From DATBLE01 sp046734335 (GTDB lineage: Bacteria > Actinomycetota > Thermoleophilia > Gaiellales > Gaiellaceae): a stretch of 60,197 nt of DNA. Positions 50,676 to 59,260 of the stretch are shown piece by piece (the first letter of the stretch is position 1; each line of letters opens with the position of its first letter). Location: assembly GCA_046734335.1 (NCBI GenBank), contig JBKPRA010000067.1, positions 1 to 60,197 of the forward strand, in the 5' to 3' direction. The notes below the pieces were generated by a model that saw only the letters and a program-made list of their open reading frames with translations, searched no databases and was not told where the DNA came from. Made by a program: the position numbers and the translations under genes.

Positions 50676-52577
50676 TCAGGCTCCGGAGTCCGTTTCCAGG
50701 TATCTCTCCAACGGCTCCTTCGAGACGACGAAGGGGCCGAGCGCGAGCACATCGATCTCCGACGTCGCGAAGCATTCGGCCGCGTCCTTTGGGGTCTCGA
50801 CGATCGGCTTGCCGGCGAGGTTGAAGGATGTGTTGAGCACGAGTGGGACGCCGGTACGCTCGGCGAACGCCGTGACGATCCGCCAGAAGCTGGGGTTCTG
50901 GCGCTCGGTCAGCGTCTGGACGCGCGCGGTCCCGTCGACGTGTGCGACGGCCGGGATCCGGCCGAGCATCTCGGATCTGATCGGGACGACCCGCAGCATG
51001 TACGGGCTCGGCTCGTCGAGCTCGAACCAGTCGGCGGTTCGCTCCTCGAGCACCGTCGGCGCGAACGGTCGGAACGACTCTCGGTGCTTGACGCGGAGAT
51101 TGAGGAAGTCCTTCATCCCTGGCCGGCGCGGATCCGCGAGGATGCTGCGGTTGCCGAGCGCGCGCGGGCCGAACTCTGCCCCGCCATCGAGCCGCCCGAC
51201 GATGTGGCCGTTCGCAATGCAGTCCGCGAGGAGCTTCTCCAGGTTGGGTGGACGCGTCCAAGGGCGGCCGGTTGCCGCGACGGCCTCGACGAGTGCGTCC
51301 TCGCCGTAGCTCGGGCCGAGGTACTCCGTCAAAGCCTCGGACGGCGGCTGCCAGCGGGCGATCTCGTATGCGCCGAAGAGCGCACAGCCGAGGCTGTGGC
51401 CCGGATCGCCCGGGTTCGGGGGAATGTAGACCGCGTCGGGGCGGAGCTCGTTCCAGGCCTCGCCGTTGGAGACACTGTTGAGCGCCACACCCCCGGCGTA
51501 TGCAAGGCGTCTCTGGCCGGTGAGCTCGAGCGCGGCTCGCCACGCGTTCGCAACGATCAGGTCGAGCACGCGCTGTCCCGCATACGCGGCGTCCATATGT
51601 CGTTGTGTGATCTCCTCTCCCGGAAGTCGGGCCGGCGTGTACCGCTCGAGCGCTGCACTGAACTCGTCGCCGTCCAGGAAGCGGAACCCCCCGTCCGGAA
51701 GCAGCTGCAGGTGAGGCTCCAGCGACTCGAACAGCTCGGGCGTCCCGTAGGCAGAGAGGCCCATCGTCTTCCCTTCCTCCCCCTGGCGGAAGCCGACGTG
51801 GTGGGTGGTCGCGTCGTAGAGGGTGCCGGAGCTCATCTCCGGGAACAGGAACTCGCGCACGACGGATGCCCGGCCGTCCTGGTTCATCACGGAAACCGTC
51901 CCGGCGAGCTGGCGCCAGCCTTTGCGCGGAAGCGCCTCGCCGGCGGTGTCGAGCGTCAGCACGACGGCCTCGTCGAAGCCGCTGGCCCAGAACGCTTGCC
52001 GCTGGTGAACCTCGTGGTGCTCGATCCTCCGTACGATCGGTGCGTTCGGGAACCAGCGCTGGAGGTGCGGACCGAGCCGCGCCCATCCGGTCGCGAAGTG
52101 TGAGTCGCTCGTCACCACGAGGTCGATGCTCTCGGGCCCGTCGTCGAGCTCGCTCAGGAGCCACTCGCGCCAGGAGTCGATCGTGTCCTCGAAGATGCAG
52201 CTGTCCGGGAAGCGGCCGTAGCCGTGCGTGAAGATGAAGTTGACCGACTTGTCGATCGCCGACGTGGGCTCCCGCAGGCATTCGTCCTCGTCGCGCGAGA
52301 ACAGCATCATGTGCTTCGTGCCGGTCCAGCGCTCGAGCTGCGAGCTCCTGACGACGCAGGACGTATCGATGTAGGAAAGGCTCGCGCCGTGCCCGGTGCT
52401 CGCGATTCCGAGGATCCGCTCCGCCTCGACGTGCGGGAAGCGTGGGCGGATGCGGTTTCGAAGCGGCGACATCGAGTACCGCAGCAGCTCGCCGAAGCCG
52501 TTCGAGTTCGAGCGCGAGCGGCGGAAGAACGGGGCCGTCTGGGTGAGGTCTCGCAGAGGCCGGCTCCAGAGGCTCAC
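50676..52577 (-). CDS. O-carbamoyltransferase, NodU/CmcH family
   Basis: 633 residues from a GTG. The N-terminal Kae1-like domain has LGIASTGHGASLSYID, the metal histidines in RRIEHHEVHQRQAF, LTLDTAGEA, and GGVALNSVSNGE. The C-terminal carbamoyl domain has FGPRALGNRSILADPR near residue 466, KHRESFRPFAPTVLEE and VLNTSFNLAGKPIVETP. These enzymes use carbamoyl phosphate and ATP to carbamoylate a hydroxyl, often on a sugar or antibiotic scaffold. The neighbouring glycosyltransferases suggest a sugar hydroxyl as target. The GTG overlaps the stop of the preceding barrel gene. Confidence 0.92.
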   Translation of the reverse strand: MSLWSRPLRDLTQTAPFFRRSRSNSNGFGELLRYSMSPLRNRIRPRFPHVEAERILGIASTGHGASLSYIDTSCVVRSSQLERWTGTKHMMLFSRDEDECLREPTSAIDKSVNFIFTHGYGRFPDSCIFEDTIDSWREWLLSELDDGPESIDLVVTSDSHFATGWARLGPHLQRWFPNAPIVRRIEHHEVHQRQAFWASGFDEAVVLTLDTAGEALPRKGWRQLAGTVSVMNQDGRASVVREFLFPEMSSGTLYDATTHHVGFRQGEEGKTMGLSAYGTPELFESLEPHLQLLPDGGFRFLDGDEFSAALERYTPARLPGEEITQRHMDAAYAGQRVLDLIVANAWRAALELTGQRRLAYAGGVALNSVSNGEAWNELRPDAVYIPPNPGDPGHSLGCALFGAYEIARWQPPSEALTEYLGPSYGEDALVEAVAATGRPWTRPPNLEKLLADCIANGHIVGRLDGGAEFGPRALGNRSILADPRRPGMKDFLNLRVKHRESFRPFAPTVLEERTADWFELDEPSPYMLRVVPIRSEMLGRIPAVAHVDGTARVQTLTERQNPSFWRIVTAFAERTGVPLVLNTSFNLAGKPIVETPKDAAECFATSEIDVLALGPFVVSKEPLERYLETDSGA

Positions 52578-52924
52578 TCTTCGGCCCCTCCGAGCTGCAG
52601 CCAGTCGGTCTTCTCCCGCTCGGACAGCCCCTCCCAGACCTCCGACAGCTCACGGAGCGGCTGGATCAGGGCGATCAGCTCGTCGGAGGCGCGCGTCTCC
52701 TCCGGGAAGTAGCGGTCGCGCGTCCGGACGCTGTCGAAGGTCATCATGAACTGGTACTCGCCGGTGAGCGGGCCTCGGATCCCCTTCAGCAGCCCGAATT
52801 CGACGCCGGGTGCGCCCAGGCTTCGGAGCGCCGGGAGGAACTCCGACACCGCGAACCGCTCGAACTGCTCAGGGGTCACGCCGGGTCGAAGCCGGACACG
52901 GTGCAGGCCGTAGACGCTAGACAC
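52574..52924 (-). CDS. Small dimeric alpha/beta-barrel-like protein
   Basis: 116 residues from GTG 52924. A ferredoxin-like pattern (GLHRVRLRPGVTPEQFERFA, then VEFGLLKGIRGPLTGEYQFM and MTFDSVRTRDRYF) looks like the dimeric alpha-beta barrel superfamily that includes small monooxygenases, cyclases and EthD-like proteins. No catalytic residues can be assigned. Its start lies 8 bases inside the glycosyltransferase gene and its stop overlaps the carbamoyltransferase start, so it is an integral operon member. Confidence 0.65.
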   Translation of the reverse strand: MSSVYGLHRVRLRPGVTPEQFERFAVSEFLPALRSLGAPGVEFGLLKGIRGPLTGEYQFMMTFDSVRTRDRYFPEETRASDELIALIQPLRELSEVWEGLSEREKTDWLQLGGAEE

Positions 52925-54203
52925 GGAGTGCCTCCGGTTCCGGCGCCGCCAGCAGTGCGTGGAGGTGCTCGACGGTGTTGTCGACGCCGCGTTCACTCCT
53001 GAGCCGGCGGGCGGCGGCCTGTGCGCAGTCCCGGAGAGACCGGTCGCCGGCGAGCTGTGCCACGGCGGCCCGAAGACGCGGTTCGGTCAGGCGCCGGGCG
53101 GGCACCGGCCGCGGTCCCGCCCCCAGCGCCGCGACTCGGGCGCTCCAGAACGGCTGGTCGAAGAAGCCGGGCACGCCGAAGCTGGGGACTCCGGCCCGCA
53201 ACGCCATCGCCGTCGTGCCTGCCCCTCCGTGATGAACGACGCCGGCCACCCGCGGGAACAGCCGGTCGAAAGGCACCGGTGGAAGCGCGAGGATCGACGG
53301 GGGCAGGGGATCGTCCGGCGACGCGCCCGAGACCAGGCCGCGCAGGCCGAGGTCTGTGAGCGTCCGCACCACCATCGCCGTGAACCGCTCCGGAGGCGAT
53401 ACGCCGATGCGAGCAGCATGGACGAACACCGGCGACGGTCCGGCCTCGAGGAAGCGTTCGACCTCGGGCGGCAAGGTCTCGTCGGTCTGGGCTTCGAGAA
53501 ACCAATGGCCGTACTGCGCGATGTTCGGCGGCCAGTCGCGCGGCGGCCGAACCAGCGCAGGGCTCATCCCGTAGACGATCGGCCCTCCGCCTCCGCCGAA
53601 GAGGCCGCCGGGCGCAGGTCTCGGCTGTGCAGCGACGTCCAGGTTCTTCGCCAGCCACAGGTCGAGCGCCTTCCGGAACATGCGCCAGTACACGCGCTCG
53701 GCGACCACATGCGTACGGAAGTTGAGCCGGCCAGGGAACCGCAGCTGGGCCGGGCTCATGAAGTGCGGGTACTCCCTTGTTGGGCTCATCGGCTGCACGA
53801 GGGCCCAGCAGTGCGGTACGCCCAAGGCGGCTGCCTGCTGCCGCCCACCGATACCCGCGATCGAGCCGAGCACGGCGTCAGCGCCACGGCACGCAGCCCA
53901 GAAGTCGTCCAGCATCGCGATGACGAGCGGCTGGATCAGCCTGACGATCATTGCGGTGCGGTGGAGGAATCGCCCGGCCGTGTCGCCGGCGTGCTGGAGC
54001 GAGTTCCAGCGCGGATCCGCGGTGAGGAGCTCCGCCGGATGGGCGACCTTCGCAAACTCGAGCCCGTACGACTCGACGAAGTCTTGAAAGCCGACGTGCG
54101 TGGCGAGCCGTACGGAGAAACCGGCATCTCGCAGGCCGGTCCCGAGGGCGACGTACGGCTGCACGTCGCCGCGCGAGCCCGCGGTGAGGATCGTCACCTT
54201 CAA
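52917..54203 (-). CDS. UDP-glycosyltransferase-like protein (GT1, macrolide/lipid type)
   Basis: 428 residues from TTG 54203, which overlaps the upstream stop as TTGA and has GGAGG six bases before it; the frame upstream is Arg-rich. The N-terminus KVTILTAGSRGDVQPYVALG is the classical GT1 start seen in antibiotic and sterol glycosyltransferases. The C-terminal donor site is GVVHHGGAGTTAMALRAGVP near residues 322-340, then FFDQPFWSARVAALGAGP. It transfers a sugar from a nucleotide donor to a hydrophobic acceptor. Confidence 0.9.
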   Translation of the reverse strand: MKVTILTAGSRGDVQPYVALGTGLRDAGFSVRLATHVGFQDFVESYGLEFAKVAHPAELLTADPRWNSLQHAGDTAGRFLHRTAMIVRLIQPLVIAMLDDFWAACRGADAVLGSIAGIGGRQQAAALGVPHCWALVQPMSPTREYPHFMSPAQLRFPGRLNFRTHVVAERVYWRMFRKALDLWLAKNLDVAAQPRPAPGGLFGGGGGPIVYGMSPALVRPPRDWPPNIAQYGHWFLEAQTDETLPPEVERFLEAGPSPVFVHAARIGVSPPERFTAMVVRTLTDLGLRGLVSGASPDDPLPPSILALPPVPFDRLFPRVAGVVHHGGAGTTAMALRAGVPSFGVPGFFDQPFWSARVAALGAGPRPVPARRLTEPRLRAAVAQLAGDRSLRDCAQAAARRLRSERGVDNTVEHLHALLAAPEPEALRV

Positions 54204-56737
54204 CGCATGCCTCCGGCGTTCGCGGCGAGCGCCTCGTAGGCGAGCTCGACCCGATCGACGATCTCCGCAGGCGCCGTCCGCCATCCGACCGGGATCGGAT
54301 CGCCGAAATGAACACGCACCTTCGGTCGGCGGCCGCGGGAGAGCACGCGCAACTCGTCGTTGCCCTCGAGCCAGATGGGGACCACCGGCGTCTCGGTCTG
54401 GGTCGCGAGCGACGCGATTCCGGCCTCGTGGCGCGGGTTCGGACTACCCGGCGGCGCGAGCCCTTTCGGGAACGAGATCGGGCTGAGGCCGCGGCTGATG
54501 GCGCGTCCGAGTTCCTGCAGTCCTTCACGTGTGCTGCCGAAGTTCGGAACGATTGCGAACTCGAAGACCAGCGGCCAGAGGACGTTGTAGGCGACTCCGA
54601 CCGAGAGTTGCGTGCGGCGCGGCGTCCCGGCAGTCGGCGCGAAATGCTCCGCGAAGTCGCGGTTGGTCACCGTGATCGTTCGGATTCCGCTCGGTAGCGC
54701 GGCCTGGACGGCGAAGGCATCAAGCCAATGGCGGTGCGGTGCCACGGCGAAGATGCACGGACTGGGCGGCCGCCTCGGGGGTTGCCCAGGGGAGACATCA
54801 GCCATGAGGTGCGCCCAGCCGTCGACCAGGAGCGGATGAGTGACGGACCGCACCGCGCGTCCCCAGACCGCACCGGACCATCGCGGCTGGTGCGTGGGAA
54901 GCGCGGGGCGTGCATCTGCCCCGGCGCCCGACAACGACCGGCGGAGGTCCGCGATGGTCGTCTCCGGCACGACGGCGCTGCCGGACAAAGGGCGCCGGCG
55001 CCTCTTCTCGAGCAGTGACACGAGCTCGACCATGTCGAGTGAGCTGAGCCCGAAGTCCTCGATACGTGTGCCGGCCTCTGCGTCGACGTCCTGCTCCGGA
55101 TCGGCGAGGTATCGCGCGAGCAGTTGCAGGCGACGGCGCCGGTCGCCCTCGACGCGGATCGTGTCCAGGTTCGGCGGCGTGTCGGTCGACGCGTCCGGCG
55201 GTGCGGGCCGCCGTCCGTTGTGGGCGAGCGTCTCGACGATCTCCGCGCGTCGAACTTTCAGCAGGCTGGTGCGCGGGAAGTCGGCCGCAGGCCACACGCT
55301 CCAGCTGTGGACGCGTTGAAACGGCTCGAGCGTCGCGTTCGCGGCGCCGACGGCATCCTCTGCTGCGATCCCGCCGTCGAGTAGGAGGACGGCGTGCACC
55401 TGGCCGCTGCGCCACGGGTCCGCGACGACGGCCTCGCGGACGCCAGCGACGGCGCGGAGACTCGACTCCACGTCGCCGGCGTCGACGGTGAGCCCCTCGG
55501 CGGTCACGATGACGTCGTCCTTCCGCCCGCGGAGCCACAGCCGGCCGTCCTCGTCGAGCCGGCCCAGATCGCCCGTGTGGAGATAGTCGCCTTCGACCGC
55601 CTGGGCCGCGACGTTCGGCCCGCGCACCAGCACCTCGCCGTCCCCGCCGATCCGTACGTCCTGGTGCGGGAGCGGCCGCCCGACCGAGCCTAGGCGGACA
55701 CGGAACGGCCCGTTCGTCCGAACCGAGACCAGCGCGCTCGTCTCGGTCAGGCCGTAGCCCTGCACGAGCACGTAGCCGCACTCGTACCAGAAGCGCTCAT
55801 CGTCGCTCGGCAACGTCGCGCCGCCCACGAGCAGGACGCCGAACGAGTACCCGAGCTGACGCCGGGTGGCGAGGAAGAGCACGTGCCGGCGCAGCGGGAA
55901 GAAGCCGATCTCCCTGGCACGTGCCGCAAGGGTTCGTCCGCTGTCCCGGTACGGAGCGTTGCGCAGCGCGTCCGCGAGCATCCCCTGCACGCGCGGGACT
56001 GCGAGCAGGATGTGGATGCGGTTCTGGCGGAGCGTCCGCATGACGTGAGCGGGCTCGATGGACTCCGAGTACACGACGCTGACGCCGATCGAGAGTGGTA
56101 CGAGCAGACCCATCAGCAAGCCCTGGACGTGGCTGAGCGGTGACAGTGCGAGCAGCCTGAAGGCATGCCAACGGGTCAGCCGGCGCCACCCGCCGAAAGC
56201 GTTCGTCTGAACGACGAGGTTCGCGTGGGTCAGGACGACGCCGTGCGGGTGGCGGGTCGATCCGGATGTGAAGAGCAGGAACGCGGTCTCGTGGGGAGCC
56301 ACACGGACGACGAGGGTCGAGACATCAACCGAATCCGTGTCGAGAGGCGCGCCGGAACCGAGGGCGAGCCTGTGCACATCGAGCCCGCCCGCATCGATGT
56401 CCGGATCGTGTAGCACCAGACGCGCCTCGGCGAGCGCGACGATCTCCGCCGCTCGCGTCGGTGACGCGCCGGCGTCGATGGGGACGACGACGGCGCCGCG
56501 GAGAATGGCGCCGAGCCCGGCCGCGACCCACTCGGGGCTGTTCGTCCCCCAGAGCGCAACGCGGTCACCGCGCCCGACACCGTGTGCGGCGAGCAATGCG
56601 GCGAGACGCAGCGACTCGAGGTGCAGCCGGCGGTAGCTCCACCAGCGTGTGCCGTAGCTCCGCCGTAGCCCCAGCGCCGGGCGGCCGCCGAATCTTTCCA
56701 GCCGTTCGACGAGGTCCTGCAGGGTCACGCCCGTCAT
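54200..56737 (-). CDS. Trifunctional fusion: acyl-AMP ligase - acyl carrier domain - glycerolipid-type acyltransferase
   Basis: 845 residues. Residues ~1-500 are an AMP-binding domain: LLFTSGSTRHPHGVVLTHAN near 152-171, YGLTETSALVS near 327, HTGDLGRLDEDGRLWLRGRK, and a C-terminal subdomain ending FPRTSLLKVRR. Residues ~520-600 are an acyl carrier domain with the phosphopantetheine Ser in FGLSSLDMVEL (~562). Residues ~640-845 are a PlsC-type acyltransferase with HRHWLD (HX4D near 665) and a PKGLAPPGSP block. It can activate an acid, load it on its own carrier and transfer it to an acceptor, like Aas but in reverse order and with a built-in carrier. Overlaps both neighbours by 4 bases. Confidence 0.88.
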   Translation of the reverse strand: MTGVTLQDLVERLERFGGRPALGLRRSYGTRWWSYRRLHLESLRLAALLAAHGVGRGDRVALWGTNSPEWVAAGLGAILRGAVVVPIDAGASPTRAAEIVALAEARLVLHDPDIDAGGLDVHRLALGSGAPLDTDSVDVSTLVVRVAPHETAFLLFTSGSTRHPHGVVLTHANLVVQTNAFGGWRRLTRWHAFRLLALSPLSHVQGLLMGLLVPLSIGVSVVYSESIEPAHVMRTLRQNRIHILLAVPRVQGMLADALRNAPYRDSGRTLAARAREIGFFPLRRHVLFLATRRQLGYSFGVLLVGGATLPSDDERFWYECGYVLVQGYGLTETSALVSVRTNGPFRVRLGSVGRPLPHQDVRIGGDGEVLVRGPNVAAQAVEGDYLHTGDLGRLDEDGRLWLRGRKDDVIVTAEGLTVDAGDVESSLRAVAGVREAVVADPWRSGQVHAVLLLDGGIAAEDAVGAANATLEPFQRVHSWSVWPAADFPRTSLLKVRRAEIVETLAHNGRRPAPPDASTDTPPNLDTIRVEGDRRRRLQLLARYLADPEQDVDAEAGTRIEDFGLSSLDMVELVSLLEKRRRRPLSGSAVVPETTIADLRRSLSGAGADARPALPTHQPRWSGAVWGRAVRSVTHPLLVDGWAHLMADVSPGQPPRRPPSPCIFAVAPHRHWLDAFAVQAALPSGIRTITVTNRDFAEHFAPTAGTPRRTQLSVGVAYNVLWPLVFEFAIVPNFGSTREGLQELGRAISRGLSPISFPKGLAPPGSPNPRHEAGIASLATQTETPVVPIWLEGNDELRVLSRGRRPKVRVHFGDPIPVGWRTAPAEIVDRVELAYEALAANAGGMR

Positions 56738-57789
56738 CGGAAGGTGAGCTCCAGGAGCGAGGACATCTCGAAGAGCGGTTCGCAATACGAGACGACCACG
56801 CGCCGGCCGTCGTCGCGGGCGAACCGCGGGTGCTCGAAGCCGAGGTAGATGAGCGTGCTCGCTTCGGCGTGTGGCAGTCGGCCGACGCGTTCCGGAACCG
56901 AGTACGGACCCTCGGGCCGGTCGGCGAAGCGGACGGCCAGCTCCTTCGAGAATGCGTCCACGTAGACCATCAGGTACTTGCCGAGGTACGAGTTGAAGGA
57001 CACCGAGTAGTCGCTGCCGCACGGCCCGAGACTTCCGGCGCTCTCGACGTCCCGCACCCACGCCTCGCGGGCCGGGTCGTAGAAGACGTATGCGGCGGGG
57101 TCGGCGATGTCGGCGACGGGGACCCTGCCCAGGAGGGCGTTGACATCGAGACCGTCGCGGCTGCTGCCGAACACGTACAGGTCGGGATCCTCGCGCAGCA
57201 CCTGTACGCCGAAGTGGAAGTCGTCCGACCGTGGAGCCCACAGGCACCATTCCCCTCCGAGGCGGATCCGCTCGCGTCGGTCGCTCTCCGGGTCGAGGCG
57301 TGCGAGCCCGACGCCGACGTTGCGAAACGCCCACGGGTCCCGCGGGTCGAGGGTCTCGATCCCGAGGTAGTAGACGAAGACGCCCTCGTCCGTCCGGATG
57401 CCGTGGGCCGGCCAGAAGCGCAGATGCGCCGCGTGCTCGTGCTGGGTCGGCTCGAGGATCTCGATCGGAAAGCCGGCTGAGTCGGAGAGGTAGCTGAGCT
57501 CCCGGAGGCCGGCGCGGAGGTCGGCCCCGTCGAGCACGGCGGCGCAGTTCGCCAGGAACACGCTGCGCTCGCCGAAGCCGGCGGCGTACTGTGGAACCTC
57601 GGAGCGGTGCTCCGGAGCGCCGTCTGCGCCGGTCGGCATCAGCAGCGTGTCGGCGAAGACGATCAGCGTTCGTTCGCCGAGGTCGATCGACTGCCCACCG
57701 TCCTGGCCGATCATCGTCCAGGAGTTCGTTCGTGGGCGCGGAAAGCTTCCGAGGCGGCGCGCAGAGCGTATGGCGCTCGCGGTGCTCAC
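56734..57789 (-). CDS. Five-bladed beta-propeller / DUF4185-like protein
   Basis: 351 residues from a GTG overlapping the methyltransferase stop (GTGA). Blade-like repeats of the glycosidase-type five-bladed propeller appear: WTMIGQDGGQSIDLGERTLI followed by VFADTLL, GVFVYYLGIETLD, DFHFGVQVLREDPDLYVFGS, and SVSFNSYLGKYLMVYVDAFS followed by ADRPEGPYSVP. These match DUF4185-type proteins, which are often sugar-binding or glycan-cleaving and usually exported; no signal peptide is present here. In this operon it could bind or trim the glycosylated product. Confidence 0.68.
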   Translation of the reverse strand: MSTASAIRSARRLGSFPRPRTNSWTMIGQDGGQSIDLGERTLIVFADTLLMPTGADGAPEHRSEVPQYAAGFGERSVFLANCAAVLDGADLRAGLRELSYLSDSAGFPIEILEPTQHEHAAHLRFWPAHGIRTDEGVFVYYLGIETLDPRDPWAFRNVGVGLARLDPESDRRERIRLGGEWCLWAPRSDDFHFGVQVLREDPDLYVFGSSRDGLDVNALLGRVPVADIADPAAYVFYDPAREAWVRDVESAGSLGPCGSDYSVSFNSYLGKYLMVYVDAFSKELAVRFADRPEGPYSVPERVGRLPHAEASTLIYLGFEHPRFARDDGRRVVVSYCEPLFEMSSLLELTFR

Positions 57790-58409
57790 CGGCGCCTCAG
57801 GACCGCGAGCGTCCCGACTGTCCCTTCGTGCTCCCACACGCCGGCCGAGCGTGCCTCGCACAGGACGTGATACGGCGCCTGACCGCCGTCTGCCGGATTC
57901 GGAAAGACGTCGTGCACGCAGAGGTAGCCTCCCGGACGGACGCAGCGACTCCACGTGGAGTAGTCCGCCATCGCGTCCTCTTCCGCATGTCCGCCGTCGA
58001 TGAAGACGAGGCTGAGCGTCGCGTCGGGCCAGTGCCGCCCGACTGCCCTCGAGTCCCCCACGACCGGAATCACCCAGTCGTCGAGGCCTGCGTGGCGAAT
58101 GTTCCGGATCAGGTGCTGCAGGGTCGTCGGCGACCCGTCGTCGGCGTCCCAGAGCGCGGGGTCGAAGTAGGACTCGCCCGGCAGTTGCTCGGTCGAGCCA
58201 CGGTGATGGTCGATCGTGAACAGCGGGTGCCGGCCCGTCTCCCGGCAGCCTTCGCCGAGATACAGGCCGGACTTGCCGCAGTACGAGCCGATCTCGACGC
58301 ACGGTGCAGAGACCGAGCCCCGGCGGGCGAGCTCGTAGAGACGCATCCCCTCGCGGTCGTCCAGAAAGCCGCTGGCCTCGAGCGCGATGCGACGGACCTC
58401 GTCCCGCAT
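57786..58409 (-). CDS. Class I SAM-dependent methyltransferase (Methyltransf_24 type)
   Basis: 207 residues from ATG 58409, which shares one base with the hydrolase stop (TGATG). A SAM-binding motif I reads VEIGSYCGKSGLYLGEG (~38-54), motif II region PLFTIDHHRGS, then LSLVFIDGGHAEEDAMADYS and the GGYLCVHDVFPNP strand, as in small-molecule O-methyltransferases of the cephalosporin-hydroxylase-associated and sugar-methyltransferase type. The Asp/His residues (DHH, DGGH) suggest a metal-dependent methylation of a hydroxyl. Confidence 0.82.
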   Translation of the reverse strand: MRDEVRRIALEASGFLDDREGMRLYELARRGSVSAPCVEIGSYCGKSGLYLGEGCRETGRHPLFTIDHHRGSTEQLPGESYFDPALWDADDGSPTTLQHLIRNIRHAGLDDWVIPVVGDSRAVGRHWPDATLSLVFIDGGHAEEDAMADYSTWSRCVRPGGYLCVHDVFPNPADGGQAPYHVLCEARSAGVWEHEGTVGTLAVLRRR

Positions 58410-59260
58410 CAGGCTCCGTCTGCCGACCAGGCCCAGCTCCTGAAGTCCTGCGTCAGCAACTCGCGCCAAGCGGTCCGGATTTCGGGCGAACGGCGCCAAC
58501 CCTGATCGGAGTGCGAGCCGCGCAGCGTGACGAGCTTCTTCGGCGGCGCAGCCACGTCGAAGAGTCGCAGGCCCTGCTCGTACGGGATGTGCTCGTCGTC
58601 GCGCGAATGGATGACGAGCACTGCGCATCGGCTGTTCCGCAAAGGGCCGACCGCTTCCATCCGCGTCCGGAGAAAGGGTCCCACCGGCAGATACGGATAG
58701 GTGCGCGCGGCGAGATCGCGGACCGAGGTCAGGCCGCTCTGGAGAACCAGTCCCGCACAACGGCGCCCGGCGGCGGCGCGGGCAGCGATCGCGGCGCCGA
58801 GCGAATGCCCAAAGAGGATGACGCGGTCCTCGGCGAAGCCCAGCTGCCTCGTCACGTGCTCCCACGCCGCGTCGGCGCTTCGGTAGCAGCCGGCCTCGTT
58901 GGGCCGCCCCCCTCCGAAGCCGTAGCCCGCGTACTCGATGAGCAGCGCGTTGACGCCGAGCGAGTAGAGGAAATGGACGACGGGAAGCTCATGCGTGAGG
59001 TTCCCGTCGCTGCCGTGAAAGTAGACGACCGCGGGTGCATTCGCGTCCCCGGCGACCCACCACGCGGTCACAGGCGTCCCGTCGCTCGCAGCGAGCTCGA
59101 GCACCTCGTGCCGGATCCCGATCATCGCGGGAGACCGGTCGAGCACCGGCCCGGGCCGGAAGATCAGGCTGTCCTGGCGGAGAAAGAGCCTGATGCCGAA
59201 TCCGACGGCGATGCCGAGTGGGACGAGTACGGCAATGAGGACGTACGCAGTCGGACTCAA
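58409..59260 (-). CDS. Membrane-anchored alpha/beta hydrolase (ABHD13/BEM46-like)
   Basis: 283 residues from a TTG overlapping the upstream stop (TTGA). One N-terminal membrane helix (YVLIAVLVPLGIAVGFGIRLF) is followed by an alpha/beta hydrolase domain: YFHGSDGNLTHELP (oxyanion region), EYAGYGFGGGRPNEAG, the nucleophile elbow GHSLGA near residue 150, the acid Asp in IHSRDDEHIP and the base His in LRGSHSDQG. This matches the BEM46/ABHD13 subfamily of membrane-bound esterases or thioesterases. It may release or transfer an acyl group. Confidence 0.82.
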   Translation of the reverse strand: MSPTAYVLIAVLVPLGIAVGFGIRLFLRQDSLIFRPGPVLDRSPAMIGIRHEVLELAASDGTPVTAWWVAGDANAPAVVYFHGSDGNLTHELPVVHFLYSLGVNALLIEYAGYGFGGGRPNEAGCYRSADAAWEHVTRQLGFAEDRVILFGHSLGAAIAARAAAGRRCAGLVLQSGLTSVRDLAARTYPYLPVGPFLRTRMEAVGPLRNSRCAVLVIHSRDDEHIPYEQGLRLFDVAAPPKKLVTLRGSHSDQGWRRSPEIRTAWRELLTQDFRSWAWSADGA

